From: Ardenticatenaceae bacterium
GTDB taxonomy: Bacteria; Chloroflexota; Anaerolineae; Promineifilales; Promineifilaceae
Direction of reading: 5' to 3'
Assembly: GCA_030065875.1 (NCBI GenBank)
Contig: JASJCR010000019.1
Location: forward strand, 84,542-148,541
DNA length: 64,000 bases
The translations under genes were made by a program, and so were the position numbers. Under the pieces are notes generated by a model. The model saw nothing but the letters and a program-made list of their open reading frames with translations. It was not told the DNA's origin and did no database searches. Positions 54,201 through 62,083 of the stretch are shown here, one piece after another; position 1 is the first letter of the stretch; every line of letters starts with the position of its first letter.

Positions 54201-54673
54201 TCACCAGGCTCTTCCGGGCGGGTAAGCGGTCGTAAAATGATATTTCCGGGTTTAACATCCCGGTGGACGACGCCGTTTTTATGCGCGTAATCAAGCGCCT
54301 CGGCGATTTGGATCCCGATTTGCAGCGCCTGTTCGATCGGCAGGGCTTTCCCCATGCGCTGCAGCCGCTGCAGGTGGGCACGCAGGCTGCCGCCGCTGAC
54401 GTGCTCCATGGCGATATAGAGCCCTTCATCACTGTCGCCAAAGTCGTAGATGCGCACAATGGAGGGGTGTTCGAGCTGGGCGGCCGTGCGGGCTTCCTGC
54501 TTGAGCCGATTGCGAAACTCTTCACGCCGGGCGAAGTGGGGATGCATCAACTTTAACGCCACCGGCCGGTCGAGGTTGGTGTCGAACGCTTTATAGACAG
54601 CTCCCATTCCTCCTTCACCGAGGCGGGTTTCAAGTCGATATTGGTTGATATGTCGGCCGGTTAGATCGCTCAT
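51287..54673 (-). CDS. Transmembrane Ser/Thr kinase with FHA, calcium-type repeats and CBM9-like ectodomain
   Basis: A 1128-residue receptor-like kinase. The kinase domain is at 12-285 (GEGGMGAVYK, Lys41, HRDVKPGN near 137-144, DFGLVK, MSPEQ). An FHA domain is at 339-412 (GRGADNDMVL, SRHHARF, LNGTFV), followed by a beta-sandwich region (455-650) and one transmembrane helix (667-694). Outside are thrombospondin type 3-like DxDxDGxxD repeats (758-845), a Thr/Pro linker (850-936) and a terminal domain (943-1128) resembling family 9 carbohydrate-binding or DOMON-type sandwiches. It probably links surface sensing to phosphorylation. All catalytic residues are intact. Confidence 0.9.
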   Translation of the reverse strand: MSDLTGRHINQYRLETRLGEGGMGAVYKAFDTNLDRPVALKLMHPHFARREEFRNRLKQEARTAAQLEHPSIVRIYDFGDSDEGLYIAMEHVSGGSLRAHLQRLQRMGKALPIEQALQIGIQIAEALDYAHKNGVVHRDVKPGNIILRPLTRPEEPGEYPFRAVLTDFGLVKVHEGTVQTQTGMTMGTPIYMSPEQCQGMPLDGRSDLYSLGVVLYELITNKPSFPFKSLSEALANHIRGEMPPPPSEVRPDVPPLIDSILMRMLAKEADDRFEDGEQVATILQSALFSLSDSPTRFVRRAATQDAILAEAADKAPPGFHLRIEAEGRTANYMPLTDPIITLGRGADNDMVLPSDGVSRHHARFQASETGWTVVDLGGLNGTFVDGRRIRPNELKPLKSGTHVQVGPYTLTLELDQAHGQTITDLPKYERPTEPPRRTGQPTQAIPPANPQSDPPSTPLGLYLTRERVPAEPGQPTTLGVEVVNRTEYPDRVNIRVQGIPADWLTMPDGFVDVPPHDSAQLQIQIRPPRRPDTPVGRQKFRIEVVSQQRPGLDIGVNGAVLVGAYHAFDARLEPLHIQVPETITVTIKNLGNSTDTFQVGLASDEQRLRLKGQLAPVRIEPGRQVQVQMPLESQFKLFGDKFTYDYDVKIAQSDGSRKTLTGEADISGLLSMGIGYLLGFLILGALLVACVTFGWRSTSGFLSDLGFGPDPTSSGFSYFTPTPAIDADDITGTAEAVTATAIYSATQIALTPSPTVEGSDRDNDGLSDRQELDVTLTDPDDPDSDDDGLTDGQEVLELGTNPTNRDTDNDLLLDGDEVNRYRTDPRDADTDGDGINDGVEIGSGSDPLSGPTVTPTITATPEDTPTPSPTVPTATSTVGPTPTATGTPTATPTATATSTPTATVTASPTASATPTASPSPTASPTHTLTPTASLTPDGTTEVAIVCTTTSPTLDGTFTVAEWGGAPLQVFQSTANPERITTAYVQRDNENLYFAFLIEGQSNLVTESVRVLIDTTRDGGDPDISDRQLQIGRDGAGVYRVGDGTNNDGNFWENTVDPEWEVSVSPLTDTIWVVEMQVATIGNDLELLTSPFGMAIQVSYAGEILTWPEGAISNSANTWQQVENPVCNG

Positions 54674-54683
54674 AAAATAAGGA

Positions 54684-54850
54684 AGTTAATGGTTATTGGT
54701 TATTATTTTATTGGTCTATTGGTTTATTCGTTTATTATCGTAGTGGTAGATTGAGAGACATTCTTCAATAAACCAATAGACCTATAAACCAATAAACTAC
54801 TAGCGACACGAACTACTTACCAATAACCAATAACGAATAACTAATAACTA
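54684..54850. repeat. Long inverted word array (TTATTGG / CCAATAA)
   Basis: The left half (54684-54737) is TTATTGGTCTATTGGTTTATT-type words. The right half (54766-54850) is AATAAACCAATAGACC and ACCAATAACC words, which pair with it. The stop of the threonine aldolase gene (54841) is inside. The vocabulary is the same as at 16998-17155. Confidence 0.8.
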
Positions 54851-55893
54851 AACTCTCTCTCAAAAATCGTCCTCATTGCTTCTAAAAGCAAATCCACTTC
54901 CTTTTCCGTTATCCAGTAATGGGTTACGGCGCGGAACAGCCCGCTTTGGGGATAGCCGCCGATCCAGATATTGAACTCATCTCTAAGGGTTTGGACAATG
55001 TTGCTCTGCTGTGCTTCTTCAGCCAGGCGGAAAAACACCATATTGGTATAAACTTTTGCCGGATCAATTTCGACGGCTGGAATTTGGGCCAGTCCATGCG
55101 CCAGGCGCCTGGCATTTTGATGGTCAATCGCGAGCCGTTGGGTCATATCGCGCAGGGCGATCAGACCGGCTGCGGCGATAACCCCACCCTGACGCATCCC
55201 GCCACCGAGCAGCTTGCGATTGCGCTTCGCTTTTTTGATAAAGCTGTGACTGCCGGCGATCACCGAACCAACCGGTGCACTCAGCCCTTTGCTCAGGCAA
55301 ACGGTGACGGAATCAACGTGCTGCGTGATTTGGCGCGGGTCGATGTTCAGGGCGGTGGTGGCGTTAAAAAGGCGGGCCCCATCCAAATGAACTTTGAGGT
55401 GATGTTCATCGGCGATGGCGCGAATTCCGGCAAAGTATTCCGGACCGATGGCGGCGCCGTAGTTGCCCCCGGAGCTGTTTTCGACGCAAATCAGCCTGCT
55501 GGTGGGCCAGTGGTCGTTGTCGCCCCGTATGGCGGCGCGCACCTGGTCGAGATCCATGCGGCCGATCTCGTCAGTGGGCAGCGGTTTGGGCAAAATGCCG
55601 CCCAAGACGGCCATGCCTCCCGCCTCCCATTGAAAGACGTGGGCATCTTCGCCAATGATCGCCTCATCGCCGCGATTGGCGTGGGTCAACATCGAGGTCA
55701 AATTGCCCTGGGTGCCGCTGGTGACCAGACAGCCGGCTTCTTTGCCGAGCATCTCCGCCGCCAACGCTTCCAACTCAATAATGGTCGGATCTTCACCGTA
55801 AACGTCATCCCCAACCTCGGCCGTGGCCATCGCCTCACGCATCTCCGGGGTGGGCCAGGTTACGGTATCGGACCGAAAATCAATTTTGTTCAT
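54841..55893 (-). CDS. ltaE: Low-specificity L-threonine aldolase
   Basis: A 350-residue PLP enzyme that cleaves L-threonine or allo-threonine to glycine and acetaldehyde. The start MNKIDFRSDTVTWPTPEMREAM and the GDDVYGEDPT block are typical. HLDGARLFN carries the Asp that pairs with the PLP ring nitrogen, and the Schiff-base Lys is in VTVCLSKGLSAPVGS. GGAGAAG precedes the ATG. The final residues (FSY) and the stop lie in a word array. Confidence 0.95.
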   Translation of the reverse strand: MNKIDFRSDTVTWPTPEMREAMATAEVGDDVYGEDPTIIELEALAAEMLGKEAGCLVTSGTQGNLTSMLTHANRGDEAIIGEDAHVFQWEAGGMAVLGGILPKPLPTDEIGRMDLDQVRAAIRGDNDHWPTSRLICVENSSGGNYGAAIGPEYFAGIRAIADEHHLKVHLDGARLFNATTALNIDPRQITQHVDSVTVCLSKGLSAPVGSVIAGSHSFIKKAKRNRKLLGGGMRQGGVIAAAGLIALRDMTQRLAIDHQNARRLAHGLAQIPAVEIDPAKVYTNMVFFRLAEEAQQSNIVQTLRDEFNIWIGGYPQSGLFRAVTHYWITEKEVDLLLEAMRTIFEREFSY

Positions 55894-55957
55894 TTGAATT
55901 CTTCTCCGCCACCGTGAAGTTTACGTAAAATCAGAGGTCAAGGCAAATTAGAGCGGG

Positions 55958-56039
55958 TTAATAGCTAGTTGTCATTGGCTAATTGCTAAAAGCTAGAAAA
56001 TTGTCAATGGTCAATAATCAATTGTCAATTAGCAATTGG
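55958..56039. repeat. Word array (AGCTAGTTGTCATTGGC / GTCAATTAGCAATTGG)
   Basis: It is made of GTCAAT, GCTAATTG and GCTAGAAAA words in the gap between ltaE and higB, with partial pairing between the two halves. Confidence 0.65.
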
Positions 56040-56052
56040 AAACCAAAGTTGC

Positions 56053-56084
56053 ATCTCAAATTGCTATAAAACTCAAAATGAGAT
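56053..56084 (+). promoter_or_regulatory. higBA promoter with flanking operator half-sites
   Basis: An extended -10 (TG, one base, TATAAA at 56065-56070) lies between ATCTCA (56053-56058) and its complement TGAGAT (56079-56084). This fits autorepression by the antitoxin complex. Confidence 0.55.
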
Positions 56085-56094
56085 AAACTTCATT

Positions 56095-56382
56095 ATGCAC
56101 GTTATTTCCCGAAAAGCGCTGGTCGAATTTTGGACAAAATATCCTGACAGCAAAAGTAGCCTTCTGCGTTGGTATAAAATTGTTGCTCGAACTGAATTCA
56201 ACAGCTTGATGGATTTAAGACAAACTTTTCCCTCGGCTGATCAGGTTGGGGACCTTATCGTTTTTAATATTAACGGCAATAAATATCGCTTAATCGCAGC
56301 GATTCATTTCAATCGCAAGAAGGTGTATATTCGTCATGTGTTGACCCATGCCGTGTATGACAGAGGAGGTTGGAAGCAGTGA
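56095..56382 (+). CDS. higB: HigB-type mRNA interferase toxin
   Basis: A 95-residue toxin of the HigB family, a RelE-like ribosome-dependent or free mRNA endonuclease. The start HVISRKALVEFWTKYPDSKS and the VFNINGNKYRLIAAIHFNRKKVYIRHVLTHAVYD block are family hallmarks. The toxin precedes the antitoxin, as is usual for hig loci. Its stop overlaps the higA start by 4 nt (GTGA). Confidence 0.94.
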   Translation: MHVISRKALVEFWTKYPDSKSSLLRWYKIVARTEFNSLMDLRQTFPSADQVGDLIVFNINGNKYRLIAAIHFNRKKVYIRHVLTHAVYDRGGWKQ

Positions 56383-56777
56383 GTAAAATGATCAGAGAAA
56401 TACAGCCTTACTGGACGGCGGTCGAGCCGGTATTAACCATTCAAAGCCATGAGGAATATGATCGTGCGATCGGGCATTTGAACGAGCTGCTGGATGAAGT
56501 GGGCACCGATGAAGGCCACCCGCTGTACGAGCTGCTCGACACGCTGGGTACGCTGATTCACGCTTATGAAGAACGGCACCTGGCGGTTCCGGAGGCGAGC
56601 GGAGCTGAGGTGGTGCGCTTCCTGATGGAGGAACACGGTTTGCGGCAGTCTGATTTGAGTGAAATTGGCTCGCAAGGGGTCGTTTCGGAGGTTTTAAACG
56701 GCAAACGCTCGCTCAACGTACGGCAAATCAAGGCCCTGGCCGAGCGATTTGGAGTTTCACCGGCCGTGTTTTTTTAA
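56379..56777 (+). CDS. higA: HigA-type antitoxin with helix-turn-helix domain
   Basis: A 132-residue antitoxin. The N-terminal part (about 1-70) is a HigA-like region that should wrap the toxin, and the C-terminal XRE helix-turn-helix (HGLRQSDLSEIGSQGVVSEVLNGKRSLNVRQIKALAERF) binds DNA. Three in-frame starts exist; GAGGAGG ends 9 nt before the GTG at 56379, which also overlaps the higB stop, so GTG is chosen. It neutralises HigB and represses the operon. Confidence 0.92.
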   Translation: MSKMIREIQPYWTAVEPVLTIQSHEEYDRAIGHLNELLDEVGTDEGHPLYELLDTLGTLIHAYEERHLAVPEASGAEVVRFLMEEHGLRQSDLSEIGSQGVVSEVLNGKRSLNVRQIKALAERFGVSPAVFF

Positions 56778-56849
56778 GTAGTTTACAAAAAGAATTGTTA
56801 AAAAATGCCACGGATTAACACGGATTTTCACAGATTTCTCTTTCTAATC
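56776..56849 (+). repeat. 74-bp dispersed repeat, copy 1
   Basis: It starts AAGTAGTTTACAAAAAGAAT and includes the familiar CACGGATTAACACGGATTTT core. It is present in opposite orientation at 63912-63985 with five mismatches. It follows the higA stop, whose TAA is in its first bases. Confidence 0.85.
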
Positions 56850-57023
56850 GGCGAACCTACGGTTCTGCGCTACGCGCTCTGCGGACACATTCTTCAGAAA
56901 ACTATTTGTAACTTACCTAAACAGTTCGCTATTTTTTTTATATTGTTCACAGACCCTACTGGGGTGAATCAAAGGTTCGCAGATTGCTGAGAAAATTATT
57001 GAGCAGCTCTAAAAACCGGCAAA

Positions 57024-57090
57024 AAATGATATCTCCAACACCCATCACCCACCACCCATCACCCACCACCCATCACCCATCACCTACCAC
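57024..57090. repeat. Microsatellite-like array (CACCCATCACC) at the argH end
   Basis: Six or seven degenerate copies of CACCACCCATC. The argH stop (57073) and last residues (QVVGDG) are encoded by its right end. No spacers are present, so it is not a CRISPR. Confidence 0.75.
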
Positions 57091-58449
57091 CTGCCGGGCC
57101 CGCTTGATCTGCTCCCGAACGGCGACCGGGGCGGTGCCACCGATCACCTGACGGGCATTAAGAGAGCCTTCGACCGAAAACGCTTGGCGCACATCTTCTT
57201 CAAATAAAGCGTGAATCGCCTTTAAATCATCAACCGTCAGGTCGGTGATGGGGATTTGACGGGCCTCGGCCGTTTGCACCACCTGCCCGATAACGTGATG
57301 AGCTTCGCGAAAGGGAAGACCCTTTTTGACCAGATAATCGGCCAGATCGGTAGCCAGCAGCCCGGGTTCAAGCTGGGCAGCCATTTTTTCCGGCCGGAGA
57401 GTCAAAGACTCAATCACCGCGGTCATTACCGGCAGGATAATGCACAAATTGTCGTAGGCGTCAAAGAGCGGTTCCTTGTCTTCCTGTAAATCTTTGTCAT
57501 AGGTTGACGGCAGCCCTTTGAGCGTCGTCAAGAGACCGACGAGATTGCCGAGGAGGCGGCCGCTTTTGCCACGGGTCAGCTCCAGGGTATCCGGATTTTT
57601 CTTTTGGGGCATGAGGCTGGAGCCGGTGCTGTAGGCGTCATCAACCCGTACAAACCCAAATTCACTGCTGCTAAACAAAATTAACTGTTCGGAGAGCCGG
57701 CTGAGGTGCAGGCCGATCATGGCTGAAGCGTAGAGAAAATCGGCCGCAAAATCGCGGTTGGAAACGGCATCGAGACTGTTTTCCGAAATGCGAGAGAATC
57801 CCAAATCGGCCGCCAGCGCCTGCCGATCGATCGGGAAAGCGGTACCGGCCAGGGCGGCCGAGCCCAGCACTAGCTCATCAGCCTGAGCCCGGGCGTGCCG
57901 CATGCGCTGCTGATCGCGAACCAGCGGCCAAAAATGGCTCAGGAGCCAGTGCCCCCAAATAACCGGCTGAGCGTGCTGCAGGTGGGTATATCCAGGGAGA
58001 GGAATGTCGCAGTGAGTTTCTGCGTGATCAATGAGCGCGGTCAGCAAATCCCGCAGCTGCTGGTCAAGAACATCGCAGGCGCGCAGGGTCCACAGGCGAA
58101 AATCGGTGCCCACCTGGTCGTTTCGGCTGCGGCCGGTATGCAGCTTGCCGCCAACCGGACCAACCAATTCGGTCAGGCGGCGCTCGTTGGCGGTGTGAAT
58201 GTCTTCATCTCCCGCCTCTATTTCAAACGAGCCGTCCGACCACTCGCGGCGTACCTGCTCGAGACCGTCAACGAGTTGGGCGGCTTCGCTCTTCAAAAGG
58301 ATTCCCGCGCGGGCCAGCCCCTTGGCCCAGGCGATGCTGCCGTCGATATCCTCTTCCGCCAGCCGCTGATCAAACGGCAGGCTGTCGTTAAATTGGCGCA
58401 GTAAATCGGCAGCCTGTTTGCGGAAACGGCCGCCCCAAAGTTTTGACAT
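57073..58449 (-). CDS. argH: Argininosuccinate lyase
   Basis: It cleaves argininosuccinate to arginine and fumarate, the last step of arginine synthesis. The 458-residue length is normal. Landmarks are the start LWGGRFRKQAADLLRQFNDS, the GKLHTGRSRNDQVGTD block, the GYTHLQHAQP catalytic His region and the fumarase-superfamily signature GSSLMPQKKNPD with the catalytic Ser. The C-terminal residues QVVGDG derive from a short tandem repeat that supplies the stop codon. It follows the S1-domain gene by 12 bp, so the two may be cotranscribed. Confidence 0.97.
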   Translation of the reverse strand: MSKLWGGRFRKQAADLLRQFNDSLPFDQRLAEEDIDGSIAWAKGLARAGILLKSEAAQLVDGLEQVRREWSDGSFEIEAGDEDIHTANERRLTELVGPVGGKLHTGRSRNDQVGTDFRLWTLRACDVLDQQLRDLLTALIDHAETHCDIPLPGYTHLQHAQPVIWGHWLLSHFWPLVRDQQRMRHARAQADELVLGSAALAGTAFPIDRQALAADLGFSRISENSLDAVSNRDFAADFLYASAMIGLHLSRLSEQLILFSSSEFGFVRVDDAYSTGSSLMPQKKNPDTLELTRGKSGRLLGNLVGLLTTLKGLPSTYDKDLQEDKEPLFDAYDNLCIILPVMTAVIESLTLRPEKMAAQLEPGLLATDLADYLVKKGLPFREAHHVIGQVVQTAEARQIPITDLTVDDLKAIHALFEEDVRQAFSVEGSLNARQVIGGTAPVAVREQIKRARQVVGDG

Positions 58450-58461
58450 GTTTTTCTACAA

Positions 58462-59022
58462 TTAATTGATAATGACTTGGGGAGCGTCGAGCAGGAGCCA
58501 CTGATAATCTTCCTGGTAGCCGCTGACAACCGCCTCGACCGTGTGACCTTTGTGGACCGATTCGGGAACTGAAGAGCGACAGATGCGGCTGTCGGCCACC
58601 CCCACAATGCCGGGTTTCATTTCGATCAGCACCCCCTGCGGGTAAAACGTGGCGATACAGCCGCGCACAACGGAGCCAACGGGGAAGCGATGTTTGACCT
58701 CTTCCCAATGCTCCATATTGGCCTGCAGCTGCTGTCGCCAAATCCGGTCAAATTCTTTTTCTGAAATCGTTTTGATCGGTTCAACTTTTCCGGCTTTGAT
58801 TTCTTTATCGTACAGCTCCTGGAAGGCGGCATAATCCACATAGCCGGCCGGGAGCACAAAGCCATAATCGGGGTGGTTGCGATTGGAAACGACAACCGTG
58901 TCGTTTAAAAACACGACCTGTCGCATCGTATAGCCGCGATGGGCTTCGACGTAGGTTTCGCCTCCCTTTAAGCGAGGGCTAAAGCGATTGCGAAATTTAT
59001 AATATTTCTTCATTCTGCTCAT
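58462..59022 (-). CDS. S1-domain RNA-binding protein
   Basis: A 186-residue protein. The N-terminal half (KKYYKFRNRFSPRL, then GYTMRQVVFLNDTVVVSNRN) is not assigned. The C-terminal part is a single S1 OB-fold (FPVGSVVRGCIATFYPQGVLIEMKPGIVGVADSRI, then GHTVEAVVSGY), which usually binds RNA. The frame is open to 59061, but that extension overlaps the preceding gene; the ATG at 59022 lies one base after its stop and is the natural start. It may modulate translation; no specific family name was recognised. Confidence 0.78.
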   Translation of the reverse strand: MSRMKKYYKFRNRFSPRLKGGETYVEAHRGYTMRQVVFLNDTVVVSNRNHPDYGFVLPAGYVDYAAFQELYDKEIKAGKVEPIKTISEKEFDRIWRQQLQANMEHWEEVKHRFPVGSVVRGCIATFYPQGVLIEMKPGIVGVADSRICRSSVPESVHKGHTVEAVVSGYQEDYQWLLLDAPQVIIN

Positions 59023-59023
59023 A

Positions 59024-59236
59024 TCAAAGTGTGACCACGAGATTAAATCCACCCAGGGCAATCATAATCAATCCGATAACGGCAAACATGATGGCGGTGT
59101 TGCGATCACCAATCAATTCCCGCCTTCGGAGCATGCGTTTTGAATCCCAAAACAGCGGCGGCCGAACAATGACCCCAATGATTAAATAAACACCGTAAAT
59201 TAAGATAATCCAGTCGATCAGGTTACCGAGGGTCAT
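59024..59236 (-). CDS. Small two-helix membrane protein
   Basis: A 70-residue protein with hydrophobic helices at about 5-24 and 47-67 and a basic connecting loop (FWDSKRMLRRREL). It is tightly linked to the S1-domain gene, one base between stop and start. No family recognised; probably a lineage-specific membrane protein. Confidence 0.6.
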   Translation of the reverse strand: MTLGNLIDWIILIYGVYLIIGVIVRPPLFWDSKRMLRRRELIGDRNTAIMFAVIGLIMIALGGFNLVVTL

Positions 59237-59387
59237 ATAAAATTCTGTTTCCTTTCCCCAATTTGTTTTTGGGCCCAGTCCTACTCAGAAGTTTAGCAAA
59301 TTCTGAGCTGAATAAAAAGCAAAGTACCATGACTAGAATAATGGCACATTATCAATAATAAATAATCAAAAGCGAATGATCAAAGAT

Positions 59388-60086
59388 TTAAGGCGAAGAG
59401 GGTGTATTTGGCTGATTTTGAACGACAAATTGCCAATTTTGATAAGATCCAACTGAGTTAAACCCGGCCGCCTGGGCTTCCTCAATGCCGGATTTGGGCT
59501 CGAAGGGGATTAATGCGGAAATGATGGCCGGAATGATTGGTGGCTCACGCCAGCGCCCCGTCTCAAGCCACAACCCTTGATAGGTTAGGGTTTCCACTAA
59601 CAGCGGCCGAAAACCCCGGCAAAACGATGGCAGCTGATCTGATGTTAACATCATGAGCTGGCCAACGGGGCCGGCCGGACAGAACCCGGCGGCCGCAAAT
59701 GCTCGCTGGCTGGCGTGATTGCCCACTTCGATGAGCGCCTGGCAAAAAGCTGCTTTATGAGCATGATCGGTTTGAACGGCCGCTTCAATCAGCTGTTGTC
59801 CAATTCCTTTTCGACGATAGCCAGGGTGAACGGCCAGCAGATCAATTTGCCAACGCCATGATTTTTGGGGTAGGCGAACCGGGAAGCAAGAAATGAATCC
59901 CGCTATTTGGGATGTTTGCCCCTGCGGCGGCCGGGCAATAAGGGTTACCTGGTGCGGATTTTTTAACGCCCGCATAATTTGGAAAACCGATGGGTTTTCG
60001 TATGGCCAGGTCAAGGAAATGAGATGCGCCAGCGCTAGCGCGTCATCTAATCCGGCCGTTTTTATGGAGAAAACATCTGGTGACAC
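59388..60086 (-). CDS. GNAT-family N-acetyltransferase
   Basis: A 232-residue acetyltransferase with one clear GNAT domain. Strand 4 and the acetyl-CoA loop read WQIDLLAVHPGYRRKGIGQQLIEAA (about 79-103), with VGNHASQRAFAAAGF as motif B. The C-terminal third (from about 145) is an unassigned extension. The substrate is unknown. It is divergent from the BtrH-like gene. Confidence 0.87.
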   Translation of the reverse strand: MSPDVFSIKTAGLDDALALAHLISLTWPYENPSVFQIMRALKNPHQVTLIARPPQGQTSQIAGFISCFPVRLPQKSWRWQIDLLAVHPGYRRKGIGQQLIEAAVQTDHAHKAAFCQALIEVGNHASQRAFAAAGFCPAGPVGQLMMLTSDQLPSFCRGFRPLLVETLTYQGLWLETGRWREPPIIPAIISALIPFEPKSGIEEAQAAGFNSVGSYQNWQFVVQNQPNTPSSP

Positions 60087-60194
60087 GGTAATTTTTGCAA
60101 AGTATGTCTCTTTTTTTCAAAAGAGGCGGTTTGGTCGTTTAAAATGGCTCTTATTATAAAGTAGAAGCTGTGAAAACAAGCAGGAGATAAGTGA

Positions 60195-61391
60195 ATGAGC
60201 ATCCTTCAAGATTACAATCAATTTAGCGGCCGTCACTATGAAACCGGCACGCTGGCCAATTATTATGCCTATCGCGGCATTAAAGCTCCCCATACCAACC
60301 GGCCGCCAAGCGAGGCCCTGTTGATGGGCATTAGTGGTGGAGCGGTCATGGGTTACTTCTTCTTTCATTATGAAGGGTACGATCCTATCGTGCGCATTCT
60401 AACGCGCAATACTTTTGATCCGTGGGATACGATGCTGTCGCGGTTAGGGGTTATCCAAAACGTCAAGCAGACCACCAAAAAGGAAAAAGGGATCAAAAAT
60501 TTGCTGGAGGGGTTGGAAGAAGGGGGTCCAGTTGTGGTGTGGGCGGATCACTTTTCCCTACCTTACAACGGGTATACATACGATCCTGGGATATGGGGGA
60601 TGTTACCTCTGCTTGTGTATGGGTATGAGGTAGATCAAGATCGCGTTTCGATTGCCGATCGGGCGGCCGTCCCCCTGCACGTCGACACCGAGACATTTCA
60701 GGAAAGTCGGGCGCGCATAAAAAAGGATAAATATCGTATAGCCACCTATGATCCACCGCAGTGGAACAAGTTAGAAGCGGCTGTGCAGGCAGGGATCTGG
60801 GATTGCATCAGTCTATACACGGAGAAGCCCCCAAAAGGTTCAAAAAACAATTTTGGCATCCTGGCGTTTAACCACTGGGCCAAACTGCTGAACAATCCTA
60901 AGATTCGCAACAGCTGGGAGAAGGTTCTGCCTGCCGGAGATTTGATGACGGCCGGTCTAATGTCCGCTTACGGCGATATTTTTAACGGTGCGGATCGGGC
61001 CTTGTATGGTGATTTTCTAAATGAAGCGGCGATTATATTAAATAAACCGGGTTTGGAGGCGGTTGGTGACCTTTTCCGGCAAAGCGGGGAGAAGTGGAAG
61101 CAGCTGGCCGAGATGCTGCTACCGGATGACGTACCGCCCATGGCCGAGATCCGCCAGGCGCTCAAAGCACGGTACACCCTGTTTGTTGAACGTGGTGGGG
61201 CATCATTGGAAGAGCGAAACAACCTGCAGACGCGCATCAAAACGCTGCGCGAGCTGATCGCGGCCGATTTTCCCTGGGGCGGTGATTCGCTCGATAGATT
61301 TCGCGGGGGTTTGGCCGACCAGATTTTGGCGATTTGTGATCTTGAAAAGACGGCAGTGGAGAGGCTCCGGGATGAAATAAGTGAACGATGA
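60195..61391 (+). CDS. BtrH-like/DUF4872 protein
   Basis: A 398-residue protein. The start FSGRHYETGTLANYYAYRGI resembles the BtrH N-terminal domain, a cysteine-peptidase-like acyltransferase that in butirosin synthesis moves an acyl group from a carrier protein to the antibiotic. The usual catalytic Cys of GxHC appears as Tyr here (GRHYET), so activity is doubtful. The middle region (GGPVVVWADHFSLPYNGY) and the helical C-terminus fit the associated DUF4872. AGGAGATAA precedes the ATG. It opens a three-gene plus-strand group. Confidence 0.75.
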   Translation: MSILQDYNQFSGRHYETGTLANYYAYRGIKAPHTNRPPSEALLMGISGGAVMGYFFFHYEGYDPIVRILTRNTFDPWDTMLSRLGVIQNVKQTTKKEKGIKNLLEGLEEGGPVVVWADHFSLPYNGYTYDPGIWGMLPLLVYGYEVDQDRVSIADRAAVPLHVDTETFQESRARIKKDKYRIATYDPPQWNKLEAAVQAGIWDCISLYTEKPPKGSKNNFGILAFNHWAKLLNNPKIRNSWEKVLPAGDLMTAGLMSAYGDIFNGADRALYGDFLNEAAIILNKPGLEAVGDLFRQSGEKWKQLAEMLLPDDVPPMAEIRQALKARYTLFVERGGASLEERNNLQTRIKTLRELIAADFPWGGDSLDRFRGGLADQILAICDLEKTAVERLRDEISER

Positions 61392-61576
61392 AAATCGATA
61401 TCAATCGATATAAACCTTAAAATTTTGAGTCAAAAGGCAAAAATCTAAAATTGGATGTTGACTGTGTCCCGCACATGCCTTAAGCTATGTGTTAATAGTA
61501 CATTAGTACTTGTAAAATCAAAAAAGCACCCATGTTTAATTCCAGTCGCTTTTTTGGGTTTGATCAATAAGGGTGC

Positions 61577-62083
61577 ATGGACAGAACCATGCTTAACAAC
61601 GCAACATCCATGCCATCAGAGGCATATGAAGCACCGGAGAAAGTAATTGTTTCTCAGTTTACTGAGATCATAACGATTGCCCGGCCGATTAAAGAAGTTT
61701 TCGATTTTATTGTCGATTTGAGGAATGATCTCCACTGGTGGGGACCGGTTGCCGAGGTCGAGCTGCTCACCCCCGAACCAATTCAGGTCGGAACAAAATG
61801 GCGCCAAAAAACCAAGGTTGCTGGTTTCCCCCTGGGAGCAACTATTGAATTAGTTAGTAAAAAACCGCCTACCTATGCCCGTATCCAATGTGAGGAAAAA
61901 AGCTTCAGATTTGTAGCGGATTACCGACTTTCAGGTGATGACAAACATGCGGTCGTGGCCATGGATGTTGATTTGGCCATTAAAGGGCTGCTGGGTTTTG
62001 TGACCCCATATGTTGTCTCGTATAGTCGGGCGGAGATGACGGAGTATTTTGGTGTTCTAAAGGAATATTTAGAAAGCCAATAG
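61577..62083 (+). CDS. SRPBCC-family (polyketide cyclase/START-like) protein
   Basis: A 168-residue single-domain protein of the SRPBCC hydrophobic-ligand-binding fold. It has the ITIARPIKEVFDFIVDLRNDLHWWGPV start, the QVGTKWRQKTKVAG strand and a long C-terminal helix. Such proteins bind lipids or aromatic ligands or act as cyclases. Several in-frame Met residues exist; the first, behind AAGGG, is used. It sits between the BtrH-like gene and an unassigned helical protein. Confidence 0.8.
   Translation: MDRTMLNNATSMPSEAYEAPEKVIVSQFTEIITIARPIKEVFDFIVDLRNDLHWWGPVAEVELLTPEPIQVGTKWRQKTKVAGFPLGATIELVSKKPPTYARIQCEEKSFRFVADYRLSGDDKHAVVAMDVDLAIKGLLGFVTPYVVSYSRAEMTEYFGVLKEYLESQ

Noticed and set aside
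56805..56990. 61-codon frame after higA
   Set aside because: It starts inside the 74-bp dispersed repeat and has no recognisable content.
57024..57090. CACCCATCACC repeats as a CRISPR-like array
   Set aside because: Units are about 11 bp, contiguous and degenerate, with no spacers and no cas genes nearby.
61394..61411. Tandem ATCGATAT copies after the BtrH-like gene
   Set aside because: A short chance duplication; no stem with a T-run and no link to a promoter.
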